From JBOCEF01 sp047610385 (lineage in GTDB: Bacteria; Pseudomonadota; Alphaproteobacteria; Rhodobacterales; Rhodobacteraceae), in the NCBI GenBank assembly GCA_047610385.1, contig JBLGAC010000029.1:1-47969 (forward strand): a DNA stretch of 47,969 nucleotides, given 5' to 3'. The position numbers and the translations under genes were made by a program. This document shows positions 23,670 to 31,824 of this stretch, piece after piece (within the stretch, counting starts at the first letter, position 1; every line of letters begins with the position of its first letter). The notes under the pieces are model-generated. The model made no database searches. It worked only from the letters and a program-made list of their open reading frames with translations, and had not been told where the DNA came from.

Positions 23670-24764
23670 ATGCAGTTCCGCGTTTCTCTCTTTGCGCTTT
23701 CCGCCGCTGCGGTTGCGGCCTCCTCCGCCGCGTTGTCCGCTGAAGATCTGCATATTTATAACTGGTCTGACTACATCGCTGAAGACACCATCGCCAAGTT
23801 CGAAGAGGCGACCGGCATCAACGTGGTCTACGACGTCTATGACAGCAACGAAGTGCTTGAGGCCAAGATGATGGCCGGTGCCTCAGGCTATGACATCGTG
23901 GTGCCGACGGGCGACTTCATGCAGCGCCAGATTGCGGCAGGGGTCTACACCAAGTTCGACAAATCCAAGCTGCCCAACCTGGCAAACATGGACCCGACGA
24001 TCATGGCGATCGCCGCCGGTTTTGATGAGAACAACGATCACTCCGCAGTCTATCTGTGGGGCACCACCGGCATCGGGTATAACATTGGGGCGGTGAAGGA
24101 ACGGCTGGGCGACGACGCGCCGACCAATTCTTGGGCGCTGGTGTTTGATCCGGCGAACGCGGCCAAGCTGGCCGATTGCGGAATTACGATGCTCGATGCC
24201 CCGACTGAGATCATTCCGGCGGCGATGAACTTTCTGGGCCTCAACCCGCGGTCCAAGGACAAGGCGGACATTGAGGCCGGTGCCGCACTGCTGAAAACCA
24301 TCCAGCCTTATGTGCGCTATTTCCATTCCAGCCAGTACATCAACGATCTGGCCAATGGCGATGTCTGCGTGTCGGTCGGCTGGTCGGGCGACATCTTTCA
24401 GGCCCGCGACCGCGCTGCTGAGGCTGAGAACGGCAATGACATCGCCTATGTCATCCCCGACGAGGGCGCGCTGATGTGGTTCGACAACCTTGTCATCCCC
24501 TCGGACGCGCCGAACCCCGACGCGGCGTACAAGTTCATCAACTTCGTGATGGACGCCCAGATCTCAGCCGACATCACCAATTACGTCTGGTACGCGAACG
24601 GCAACGCCGCGTCCCTGCCGCTGGTGGACCCGGAGATTTCGGGCGACACCGGCATCTTCCCGACCGATGGTGCCAAGGCCAAGGGTTGGATCGCGGTGGT
24701 CTATGGCTCCAAGATCGACCGCATCATCAACCGCGCCTGGACGACCGTGAAAACCGGGCGCTGA
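23670..24764 (+). CDS. potF: Putrescine-binding periplasmic protein (PotF-like)
   Basis: This 364-residue binding protein has a 24-residue signal peptide ending in AALSA. The mature start EDLHIYNWSDYIAEDTIAKF is the hallmark of PotF/PotD. Further family segments are SNEVLEAKMMAGASGYDIVV, WGTTGIGYNIGAV, FHSSQYINDLANGDVCVSVG, YVIPDEGALMWFDNLVIPSD and a C-terminal RIINRAWTTVKTGR. Length and motifs match PotF. It delivers putrescine to the PotGHI membrane complex encoded immediately downstream. AAGGAC precedes the ATG. It starts the second polyamine importer of this window and is more canonical than the first. Confidence 0.92.
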   Translation: MQFRVSLFALSAAAVAASSAALSAEDLHIYNWSDYIAEDTIAKFEEATGINVVYDVYDSNEVLEAKMMAGASGYDIVVPTGDFMQRQIAAGVYTKFDKSKLPNLANMDPTIMAIAAGFDENNDHSAVYLWGTTGIGYNIGAVKERLGDDAPTNSWALVFDPANAAKLADCGITMLDAPTEIIPAAMNFLGLNPRSKDKADIEAGAALLKTIQPYVRYFHSSQYINDLANGDVCVSVGWSGDIFQARDRAAEAENGNDIAYVIPDEGALMWFDNLVIPSDAPNPDAAYKFINFVMDAQISADITNYVWYANGNAASLPLVDPEISGDTGIFPTDGAKAKGWIAVVYGSKIDRIINRAWTTVKTGR

Positions 24765-24787
24765 GCGCGGGTGCAGGAGAGATCGGC

Positions 24788-25951
24788 ATGACCGACGGCA
24801 GCATGGGGGCGGCTGATGCCGCCCCCTCCGCCCGCCCCGCCCCGGCACCGGGCGAGGAAGCGCGCGCCTTTATCCGCATTGACCGGGTCGTCAAGACCTT
24901 TGACGGCGTGCGTGCGGTTGATGACATCAGCCTTGAGGTCCGGGAGGGTGAGATTTTCTGCCTGCTCGGCGGATCAGGGTCAGGCAAATCCACGCTGCTG
25001 CGGATGCTGGCGGGGTTTGAAACCCCTGATTCTGGCCGCATCTGGATCGACGGTCAGGACATGACCGATGTTCCCCCGTGGGAGCGTCCGGTCAACATGA
25101 TGTTCCAAAGCTATGCTTTGTTCCCCCACATGACTGTGGAGGACAACGTCGCTTATGGCCTGAAGCAAGAAGGCGTCGCGAAGGCTGAGCGCGCCGGGCG
25201 GGTCGCCGCGATGCTGGAGATGGTCAAGCTGACCCCTTACGGCAGGCGCAAACCCGGCCAATTGTCCGGCGGCCAGCGCCAGCGCGTCGCACTGGCGCGC
25301 GCGCTGATCAAACGGCCCAAGGCGCTGCTGCTGGACGAGCCGCTGTCGGCGCTCGACAAAAAGCTGCGCGAAGAAACCCAGTTCGAACTGATGGACATTC
25401 AGGAACAGGTCGGCGCCACCTTCATCGTCGTCACCCATGATCAGGAAGAGGCCATGACCCTCGCTGACCGCATCGGAGTGATGGATGGTGGGCGTCTGGT
25501 GCAGGTCGACAAGCCGCGCGACATCTACGAATACCCGCGCAACCGCTTTATTGCCGAATTTGTTGGCGCTGCGAACATGTTCGAAGGCGTGGTCATTGAG
25601 GATGAGGCCGACCATGTCACCCTCTCCACCACCGCGGGCGACCAGATGCGCATCAACCATGGCATGAGCTGCCAGCTCGACCAGGTCATGTGGATCGCCG
25701 TGCGGCCTGAGAAAATCCGCCTGAGCAAAACCCTCCCGCCCGAAGACGGCCGCGGCGGCGCGGTGCAAGGCGTGGTTGAGGACGTGGCCTATATGGGCGG
25801 CCTGACACGCTTTCGCGTCGCGCTGCCATCGGGGCAAAGGGTGATGGCGACCCGCGCCAATCTGGACCGGCATGACGGCGACGCGCCCACATGGGATGAC
25901 CCGGTCTGGGTCTGGTGGCCAGCCGAAGCTGGCGTGGCGCTGACATCATGA
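24788..25951 (+). CDS. potG: Putrescine ABC transporter ATP-binding protein
   Basis: This 387-residue ABC ATPase follows the PotG layout. A short acidic/Pro-rich head of about 27 residues precedes the ATPase domain. Then come Walker A GGSGSGKST (61-69), a Q-loop MMFQSYALFPHMTVEDNVAY, the signature LSGGQRQR, Walker B ALLLDEPLSALD, and an H-loop VTHDQEEAMTLADR. A TOBE domain (WIAVRPEKIRLSK) closes it. It hydrolyses ATP to drive putrescine uptake through PotHI. It starts 24 nt after potF and its stop overlaps the potH start (ATGA), so translation is coupled. Confidence 0.92.
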   Translation: MTDGSMGAADAAPSARPAPAPGEEARAFIRIDRVVKTFDGVRAVDDISLEVREGEIFCLLGGSGSGKSTLLRMLAGFETPDSGRIWIDGQDMTDVPPWERPVNMMFQSYALFPHMTVEDNVAYGLKQEGVAKAERAGRVAAMLEMVKLTPYGRRKPGQLSGGQRQRVALARALIKRPKALLLDEPLSALDKKLREETQFELMDIQEQVGATFIVVTHDQEEAMTLADRIGVMDGGRLVQVDKPRDIYEYPRNRFIAEFVGAANMFEGVVIEDEADHVTLSTTAGDQMRINHGMSCQLDQVMWIAVRPEKIRLSKTLPPEDGRGGAVQGVVEDVAYMGGLTRFRVALPSGQRVMATRANLDRHDGDAPTWDDPVWVWWPAEAGVALTS

Positions 25952-26904
25952 CTGAGCGCGGCGACCACGTCCCCTTTGACCGTGAGGCCGCCGCGCGCGA
26001 ACGCACGACCCGCGCGCGCCGCGCCCTGTCGGCCTGGACCAATCGGCGCGGCAAGGGGATCGTGTCGGGCCTGCCGCTTGGGTGGCTGGGGCTGTTCTTT
26101 TTGCTGCCGTTTCTGGTGGTGCTGCGGGTGTCGCTGTCAGAAAGCGCCATCGCGCGGCCGCCCTACACCGCGCTGTTTGACTGGGCCGACGGGCTGCTAA
26201 CGGTCACGCTGAACTTCGGCAACTATCTGTTCCTGCTCGAAGACAGCCTGTACATTGAGGCATATCTGAACTCAATCCTCACCGCCGCTTCGGCAACGCT
26301 GGTGTGTCTGCTGATCGGCTATCCGATGGCGCTGTTCATCGCACGGGCGCGCCCCGATCGCAGGCCGGTGCTGCTGATGCTGGTGATCCTGCCATTCTGG
26401 ACCTCGTTCCTTTTGCGCATGTACGCGCTGATCGGGCTGATGGCGCCAACCGGGTTCATCAACACCGGTCTGGGATTGCTGGGGATTGAACCGATCACCA
26501 TGCTGCAAACCGGGTTCGCGGTGCAGGCGGGGATCGTGACGGGGTATCTGCCGCTGATGATCCTGCCGCTCTATGCCACGTTGGAAAAGCTGGACCCGGC
26601 GCTGCTTGAGGCATCGCATGATCTGGGCGCCTCGCCGGTGCGGGCGTTCACGTCGATCACGCTGCCGCTGTCGGCGCCGGGGATCATCGCGGGCAGCCTG
26701 CTGGTGTTCATCCCCGCGGTTGGGGAGTTCGTGATCCCGGCGCTGCTGGGGGGGCCGGATCAGCTGATGATCGGCAAGGTGCTGTGGACCGAATTTTTCA
26801 ACAACCGCGACTGGCCGGTGGCATCCGCCGTAGCCATCGCGATGCTGGCGCTGCTGGTCGCGCCGATCATGCTGATGCGCAACGCGCTGGGGCAAAAAGA
26901 ATGA
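25948..26904 (+). CDS. potH: Putrescine ABC transporter permease
   Basis: This 318-residue inner-membrane permease has about six helices, the first near residues 45-65 (LPLGWLGLFFLLPFLVVLRV). Its EAA-type coupling loop reads LLEASHDLGASPVRAFTSIT, followed by VFIPAVGEFVIPALLGGPDQ. The latter is a conserved PotH segment. It forms the channel with PotI. The ATG overlaps the potG stop by four bases, which fixes the start. There is no long periplasmic insert here, unlike the PotB-like protein at 6085. Confidence 0.93.
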   Translation: MTERGDHVPFDREAAARERTTRARRALSAWTNRRGKGIVSGLPLGWLGLFFLLPFLVVLRVSLSESAIARPPYTALFDWADGLLTVTLNFGNYLFLLEDSLYIEAYLNSILTAASATLVCLLIGYPMALFIARARPDRRPVLLMLVILPFWTSFLLRMYALIGLMAPTGFINTGLGLLGIEPITMLQTGFAVQAGIVTGYLPLMILPLYATLEKLDPALLEASHDLGASPVRAFTSITLPLSAPGIIAGSLLVFIPAVGEFVIPALLGGPDQLMIGKVLWTEFFNNRDWPVASAVAIAMLALLVAPIMLMRNALGQKE

Positions 26905-26917
26905 TGGGGGCGGGGGC

Positions 26918-27718
26918 ATGAAACGCGGCATCGCACTGCCCGCACTGGCGGCGGTGGGCTTTGGCCTGCTGTATCTGCCGATCGTGGTGATGATTGTTTA
27001 TTCGTTCAATGCGTCGAAACTCGCCTCGGTCTGGGGCGGGTGGTCGGTGAAATGGTATGGCGAGCTGTTGCGGAATGAGCAGATCCTCGACGCCGCTTTG
27101 GTCAGCCTGCAGGTTGCCGTGCTTGCCGCCACCATTGGCACCATCTTCGGCACCATGATCGGCTATGCCATGAGCCGCTTTGGCCGGTTCCGCGGTCGGC
27201 TGATGCTGGCGGGCATGGCCACCGCGCCCATCGTGATGCCAGAGGTGGTGACCGGGCTGTCGCTGCTGCTGCTGTTCATCTCAATGGAGGCACTGATTGG
27301 CTGGCCATCAGAGCGCGGCGTGCACACGGTGGTGATCGCCCACGCCACGTTCTGCATGGCCTTCGTCGCGGTGGTGATCCAGGCGCGCCTGTCGGACATG
27401 GACCGCAGCGTCGAAGAAGCCGCGATGGATCTGGGTGCCCGCCAACCGCGGGTGTTCTTTGACGTGACCCTGCCCGCATTGGCGCCTGCGCTTGCGTCGG
27501 GCTGGTTGCTGGCGTTCACGCTGTCGCTGGACGATCTGGTGATCGCCAGTTTCGTGAGCGGGCCGGGCGCAAGCACGCTGCCGATGGTGGTCTTTTCCAA
27601 GGTGCGCCTGGGCGTGACGCCAGAGATCAACGCGCTGGCGACGCTGATGATCGCCGTGGTGGCGGTGGCGGTGGGTGGCGCGACATGGGCGATGGCCCGC
27701 AGCCGCAAGAAAGGCTGA
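26918..27718 (+). CDS. potI: Putrescine ABC transporter permease
   Basis: This 266-residue permease matches PotI. Its first helix (PALAAVGFGLLYLPIVVMIV) is followed by YSFNASKLASVWGGWSVKWY, which is typical of the subunit. The coupling loop is SVEEAAMDLGARQPRVFFDV, and SLDDLVIASFVSGPGASTLP marks the C-terminal half. It pairs with PotH to form the translocation path. It lies 13 nt after potH and ends the operon, followed by a large hairpin shared with the convergent helicase gene. Confidence 0.93.
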   Translation: MKRGIALPALAAVGFGLLYLPIVVMIVYSFNASKLASVWGGWSVKWYGELLRNEQILDAALVSLQVAVLAATIGTIFGTMIGYAMSRFGRFRGRLMLAGMATAPIVMPEVVTGLSLLLLFISMEALIGWPSERGVHTVVIAHATFCMAFVAVVIQARLSDMDRSVEEAAMDLGARQPRVFFDVTLPALAPALASGWLLAFTLSLDDLVIASFVSGPGASTLPMVVFSKVRLGVTPEINALATLMIAVVAVAVGGATWAMARSRKKG

Positions 27719-27722
27719 GCAG

Positions 27723-27774
27723 GCGCGGCCGGGCTCGGGGGGCGCAAGGCCCCCGCTCGCCCGTCCGGCCGCGC
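27723..27774. terminator. Large nested hairpin between convergent potI and the RecD-like gene
   Basis: A perfect 10-bp outer stem (GCGCGGCCGG / CCGGCCGCGC) encloses an inner 6-bp stem (CGGGGG / CCCCCG at 27736-27741 and 27750-27755). It starts 5 nt after the potI stop. No T-run follows on either strand. It may end or stabilise the pot transcript. Confidence 0.5.
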
Positions 27775-27880
27775 AAAGGGCGCGGCGCGCGCCATCCCGA
27801 AGACGGTGCGTGGGAGGCAGGGCGGGGCGGCCGCGGACCGCAGGGACGCGCCGGGCCGAACGGCCTCAGTGCCTCAGGGG

Positions 27881-29434
27881 TCAGATCTCGCCGTCGATTT
27901 CAACGGCCAGTTCCAGCGGCGCAGGAAGCAGCGCCTTCAGATCATCCACTGAAAGCGGGTCTTTGGGCCGCGCCATGCGGTATCGCGTGACCCAGATCAG
28001 CTGTTCCTCAGCCCGCGTCACCGCGACATAGGCGAGGCGTTTCCACAGCGGCAGGCCGGCCTCTTCGCGCCCGGCCCGTGCGGCGGCGTAAAGGTCTGGC
28101 GCGAAGACCTGCACCACCGGCCATTGGCTGCCCTGCGCCTTGTGGATCGTCGCCGCGGCACCGTGTACAAACGCGGCACCCATGCGGGCGGCGGCGGGGA
28201 TAAAGGGTTCATCTTCGCCCGGGCGTTCGATCTGGATGATGGCGGCGGCGTTGACCTGCGGGTCCTCAGCGCCGATCACATGCAGGCGCGCAAAGCCCGG
28301 CTTGCGCCCCGGGCCGAGATAAACGCACTGCGCGCCTTTCACGAGGCCCCGTGCCTCAAGGTCAATGCGCTTGCGGCGGTGCTTCAGGGGCAATTCGATG
28401 CCGTCGCAGATCAGCGGCTCGCCAGGCAAAAGCGCATCCTCGGGCGCGCCGGCCACTTTGCGGAACGCGTCGATCAGGCGGATGCGCGTGGCGTTGCGCC
28501 AGACCAGCATCGGGGACCGGGCCATCAGCCCGGCATCGGCGCGCTCAGCCACCACAACCCGCGGATCGCGGGCGGCGGCGTCTTCGACCATGCGCTCAAA
28601 CCTCTCAAAGTCCACGGTCGGGTCGGCCAGCGCGTGCGCCAGATCGAGGATCGGGTTGTCGGCGGCCTGCCGGTGGATGCGCGACAGCACCTGTTTGTTG
28701 GCGTTTGGCAGCTTGTCGAAGGTCATCGCGCCTGATTGGCCAACGGGCGCCAGCTGCGCCGGGTCGCCAAACATCACGATCAGCCGGAAAATGCGTTTCA
28801 GATCAGCCAGATGCTTGTCGTCGAGCATTGAGCTTTCATCGACCAGCGCGATGTCCAGTTCATCCTCTCGGCGTGCCCAGCCGGTGATGAAATCTGACCC
28901 GCGCAGGCCCAGCATCGCCAGCGCGCCGGGGATGGAGCCATGGGTTTTGTACGCCGCTTCGGCGCGGTCAAGCGCCTCAGGCGTGAGCGCTTCGACCTTC
29001 GGCTTGGCGCCGTCGCCGGACAGCCAGGCGGCGATCTGCTCATATTCTGGATTGTAGACGGGGGTGTAGAGAATCCGGTGCAGGGTCGTCGCGGGCACGC
29101 CGCGATTACGCAACACCGACGCCGCCTTATTGGTCGGCGCAAGCACGGCAAAGGTGCGGCGGGAGCGCTTTTTGCGCCCCTCCCACTCGGCGGAGATTAC
29201 CTCAACACCAGCCTCAGTCAGCGCGGCCACCAGCCGTGCGAGCAGCAGCGTCTTGCCGGACCCAGCCTTGCCGAGAACGGCCATCGTCTCGCCGTCTTCG
29301 TCGGTCAGCGGTTCGGGTTCAGACAGGGTGCCGGTCGCCATATCGATGCCGTGATGGGCCAGCCGTGCGGCAACCGCGTTGAACGCGGCGCGCTGGTCTT
29401 CGGACAGGTCGGGGATCAGCGCAGGCTCGGCCAT
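27881..29434 (-). CDS. RecD-like superfamily 1 DNA helicase/ATPase
   Basis: This 517-residue AAA-type ATPase has Walker A GKAGSGKT at residues 55-62, an APTNKAA (motif Ia-like) segment, Walker B ALVDESSMLD, motif III FGDPAQLAPVG, an RIHRQ motif IV, and C-terminal UvrD_C_2-type segments TIHKAQGSQWPVVQV and YVAVTRAEEQLIW. This is the order of RecD/TraA/Dda-type 5'-3' helicases, but the RecD N-terminal domain and RecB/C partners are absent. The stand-alone alphaproteobacterial form is often annotated as an AAA ATPase or exodeoxyribonuclease V-like protein. GGAG is 5 nt before the chosen ATG; an upstream in-frame start adds 57 residues of poor quality. It sits 128 nt downstream of luxI on the same strand. 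Confidence 0.85.
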   Translation of the reverse strand: MAEPALIPDLSEDQRAAFNAVAARLAHHGIDMATGTLSEPEPLTDEDGETMAVLGKAGSGKTLLLARLVAALTEAGVEVISAEWEGRKKRSRRTFAVLAPTNKAASVLRNRGVPATTLHRILYTPVYNPEYEQIAAWLSGDGAKPKVEALTPEALDRAEAAYKTHGSIPGALAMLGLRGSDFITGWARREDELDIALVDESSMLDDKHLADLKRIFRLIVMFGDPAQLAPVGQSGAMTFDKLPNANKQVLSRIHRQAADNPILDLAHALADPTVDFERFERMVEDAAARDPRVVVAERADAGLMARSPMLVWRNATRIRLIDAFRKVAGAPEDALLPGEPLICDGIELPLKHRRKRIDLEARGLVKGAQCVYLGPGRKPGFARLHVIGAEDPQVNAAAIIQIERPGEDEPFIPAAARMGAAFVHGAAATIHKAQGSQWPVVQVFAPDLYAAARAGREEAGLPLWKRLAYVAVTRAEEQLIWVTRYRMARPKDPLSVDDLKALLPAPLELAVEIDGEI

Positions 29435-29522
29435 GGGGTCTCCGGATCGCATGGCCGGCGCGGTGCCGGCAGACCCAAGGTTTAACCCGTGGCGCGGGGT
29501 TGCGAAAGGGGCGCGCGCGATG

Positions 29523-29543
29523 GGGGGAGGCCACGCCTCCCCC
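29523..29543 (-). terminator. Hairpin downstream of luxI
   Basis: A perfect 9-bp stem (GGGGGAGGC / GCCTCCCCC) with a 3-nt loop lies 20 nt past the luxI stop in the minus direction. It has no U-run. It could partly terminate luxI transcription before the RecD-like gene. Confidence 0.45.
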
Positions 29544-29562
29544 TTTCCCCACGCGCGGACAG

Positions 29563-30195
29563 TCAGGCGGCCATTGCGAATTGCATCGGGGCAGGGATGT
29601 CGCACAGATCAAGCCCGTCGGCGGAGCGGTCGAGAATGCGCGCGCGGACCTCAGCGTTGATCTCCCACAGGCCGAGGCACAGGCGGTTGCGGCCGACCCC
29701 TTCCTCGCCGATCACCTCGGGGCCCCAACCGGTGGAGCGGTAGATGCGCAGCATCGGACGTTCAAACACCGCGATGAAGTTGGTGATGCCGTAGCGCAGG
29801 CCGACCTCGCAGCCCGCAAGCATCAGCGCGGTTGAGATTTTTTTGGCAGACGCCATGCTGCCCTGAAGGCGCGGTGAGATGCAGAAACGGGTGCTTTCCC
29901 AGATTAGCGGAGAGGTAATTGAGACCCCGTCCGACAGATGGGTGAAGTGTTCGTTGAACATGTTGCGCCCAAGTGTGGGCATCAGACGGCCCGAACCACC
30001 ATGGGTGCCGTCGGGCATTTCATAGATGCAATACAGTGGGTTCAGCGCGTCATAGCAATCACGCTCATATCCATTGGCATCCACGTTGATGTCCCAGTTG
30101 AGACGATCGTGGAATTGACCGGCACGGTCGCGATACATGGTTTCAGCAAGAAGCGGGAAGCGATGCAGGTCGTTGGCGTAAACAAAGCGGATCAT
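29563..30195 (-). CDS. luxI: Acyl-homoserine-lactone synthase (LuxI family)
   Basis: This 210-residue synthase has the residues conserved across LuxI enzymes: Arg and Phe in MYRDRAGQFHDR, the Trp in RLNWD, Glu and two Asp in YERDCYDALNPLYCI, Arg in GSGRLMPT, and Glu/Arg in WESTRFCI. These bind S-adenosylmethionine and acyl-ACP. The enzyme makes an N-acyl-homoserine lactone; chain length cannot be read from sequence. AAGGAG is 6 nt before the ATG. It is downstream of and co-directional with the luxR-type gene, with 106 nt between them that hold a candidate lux box. The symbol is used as a family name. Confidence 0.93.
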   Translation of the reverse strand: MIRFVYANDLHRFPLLAETMYRDRAGQFHDRLNWDINVDANGYERDCYDALNPLYCIYEMPDGTHGGSGRLMPTLGRNMFNEHFTHLSDGVSITSPLIWESTRFCISPRLQGSMASAKKISTALMLAGCEVGLRYGITNFIAVFERPMLRIYRSTGWGPEVIGEEGVGRNRLCLGLWEINAEVRARILDRSADGLDLCDIPAPMQFAMAA

Positions 30196-30269
30196 GACGC
30201 ACTCCTTCGTGGGGGTGCATCCTTTATGACGTGCTCAGGTTAATTCAGAATAAATGAATTGTTTACCTA

Positions 30270-30284
30270 ATTGTGATTCACGAT
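30270..30284. promoter_or_regulatory. Candidate lux box upstream of luxI
   Basis: ATTGTGATTCACGAT is a near-perfect 7-1-7 palindrome, with one mismatched pair and GTGA/TCAC as its core. It lies 75 nt upstream of the luxI ATG in an AT-rich stretch. A second, perfect inverted repeat (AATTCA/TGAATT, 30242-30260) lies closer to the gene and may overlap the promoter. Position and symmetry fit a LuxR-type activator site. Confidence 0.5.
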
Positions 30285-30301
30285 TGTTCTTCCTTTCTTA
30301 A

Positions 30302-31030
30302 TCATATCTTAATAGCTCCAGTCTTCATCGCGATCGCAACCGCATGAAAAGCGTTCAGCGCCCCCAGCTTGTGGCGGGCGCTGTCTATGTATACCCGCAG
30401 AGTGCTTTCCGAAATTTTAAGGGTATCAGCTATTTGAGCCCGACGGCGCCCCGCCGCGATCATAGTTAATACATCCTTTTCACGTGGAGACAGTTTTTGA
30501 ATTCCTTCCTGCATCATGCGCGGGCCAGCGGTTTCAATCACTTGTCTATGGATGTAGTGGGACATTACAAGAACGTCCTGCCCTATGTCGGCCAGGAGCT
30601 TACCCCAGTCGTCATCCGAGCATTGCTTGGTAATCGTAAACATCGCGAACTGACCCTGAGGCCCGTGAATCGGAATCGACAGGCCCTGATTCCCGACTCG
30701 GAACTCATGCGCCTCGGACAAAAGCCGCCGGACGGGGCGACCGGTCCAGTCGAGATGCCGCCAATCCACGGGGGCGAACCCGGTTACGGCTGCATGAACC
30801 GCAGGGTCGACATCGCGATATTTCGATTGCTCATACCGCTCATGCCAAGCTTTGGTGTAGGTCATCGCGCCAAATTCCTGATCAGCACGGTCCCCACCAA
30901 GCGACAGCGCGTAATAGATCGCATTGTCGATGTTGTAGGTCCCGCGCATCTTTTTCAGAAGCCGCGACATTGAAGCGGAGTCTGCCTCTTGGGGCAGTGC
31001 CTCCACCATGGTCTGGATTCGGTCGTTCAT
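30302..31030 (-). CDS. luxR: LuxR family AHL-responsive transcriptional regulator
   Basis: This 242-residue protein has an N-terminal autoinducer-binding domain (residues ~1-165) with the conserved Trp and Tyr (AWHERYEQSKY), Asp-Pro (RDVDPAV), second Trp (PVDWRHLDW) and NQGLSIPIHG Gly. A GerE/LuxR helix-turn-helix domain follows at the C-terminus (KLSPREKDVLTMIAAGRRRA, then QIADTLKISESTLRVYIDSA). It should bind the AHL made by the adjacent LuxI and regulate it. In-frame starts at 31105 or 31153 would add 25-41 residues before the usual MNDRIQ start; the shortest fits family length. The 219-nt gap upstream (31031-31249) shows no other gene. The final residues, AMKTGAIKI, are complete. Confidence 0.9.
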   Translation of the reverse strand: MNDRIQTMVEALPQEADSASMSRLLKKMRGTYNIDNAIYYALSLGGDRADQEFGAMTYTKAWHERYEQSKYRDVDPAVHAAVTGFAPVDWRHLDWTGRPVRRLLSEAHEFRVGNQGLSIPIHGPQGQFAMFTITKQCSDDDWGKLLADIGQDVLVMSHYIHRQVIETAGPRMMQEGIQKLSPREKDVLTMIAAGRRRAQIADTLKISESTLRVYIDSARHKLGALNAFHAVAIAMKTGAIKI

Positions 31031-31249
31031 CCGTTCCGCCCATTGGTCAGGCGCGCTGCGACCACGTTGCGGATGGCTCCCCCCACCGTTGACCGGCGTG
31101 TTCATTCCGCAGACGGGCACAGCGTCGCGTTCCCCCACGCGCTTTCCCGCCACTCACGGTAGCTAATCCCGGATGATGCACAACCTAAAAGTGATTTTAC
31201 GCGTTCAGCTTCCTCCTATGATCGTAGCTTGGTTTGTGGTGCGCGGCGG

Positions 31250-31483
31250 TCAAGTGACCGAAACCAGCCGCCCCGGCGCGCGCGAAGACACCGCGCTGAT
31301 CAGGGGGCCGGCCATCAATGGTGCCGCGAGGTTGAGTGTGTCGGTCTCTTCAGCTTCGACCATCAGCTCACCGGCCGCGACCACGATCGCGTCGTCAAGC
31401 TGTTCGGCCAGTGCCAGGTAGTGGTGGCGCAGCGCGTACTGCCGCAGGTCTGCCAGAACGTCGATGATCCATTCGTTTGCCAT
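31250..31483 (-). CDS. Small conserved protein (MANEWIIDVLADLRQYA-type)
   Basis: This 77-residue protein starts MANEWIIDVLADLRQYALRH and continues HYLALAEQLDDAIVVAAGEL. I recognise this pattern as a small alphaproteobacterial hypothetical family with a W-I-x-D-V-L-x-D-L start and a central ALAEQLDD, but no function is known to me. It looks all-helical, acidic and cytoplasmic. AGGA 8 nt before the ATG supports the start; 14 residues of an upstream extension are basic and were rejected. It lies 219 nt upstream of luxR on the same strand, so co-regulation with the quorum-sensing pair is possible but not shown. Confidence 0.65.
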   Translation of the reverse strand: MANEWIIDVLADLRQYALRHHYLALAEQLDDAIVVAAGELMVEAEETDTLNLAAPLMAGPLISAVSSRAPGRLVSVT

Positions 31484-31824
31484 GTCCGTATCCTTTCGGT
31501 TCCGCCGTCGTTTGCTGAAGACCAACCTGCACCTAGAAGTCTACTCGCGCTATTCGCGAAAAACTTCTCCCCACTAACTGCGAGGGCGATTTGGATAAGG
31601 CATTGAAAGCAAATGCTTTGCTGCACTGCCGAAGGCGAAGCCTTAGTTAGAATCATCCGAAATGATGATTCGAAACGCCCCTGCTGGAGTGCCCCCCAGA
31701 CACAGAAAAACGCGCCGGCGAGGGGCTGTCCCCGCCGGCGCGTTCCGCGTTTCCTCCCGATCCATGGGGGCGGTGTCGGCGTCTCCCGCGCCGCTCACCC
31801 CCGGGACCCCTCGGCGAAGTCAGG
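31484..31824. other. Gap between the small protein gene and ccr, with palindromes and terminator
   Basis: No gene is visible. Next to the small gene lies an AT-richer promoter-like stretch (31540-31625). It includes a 6-3-6 palindrome, AGCAAA-TGC-TTTGCT, at 31608-31622. A separate perfect 8-bp hairpin, GAATCATC/GATGATTC with a 6-nt loop, lies at 31650-31671. The ccr terminator at 31706-31744 follows. The palindrome is 125 nt from the small gene's ATG and could be an operator. Confidence 0.5.
31706..31744 (-). terminator. Intrinsic terminator of ccr
   Basis: On the minus strand a perfect 12-bp stem (AACGCGCCGGCG and its complement, arms 31709-31720 and 31733-31744) with a 12-nt loop leads into a T-run. 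It lies 80 nt after the ccr stop. This is one of the clearest terminators in the window. Confidence 0.85.
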
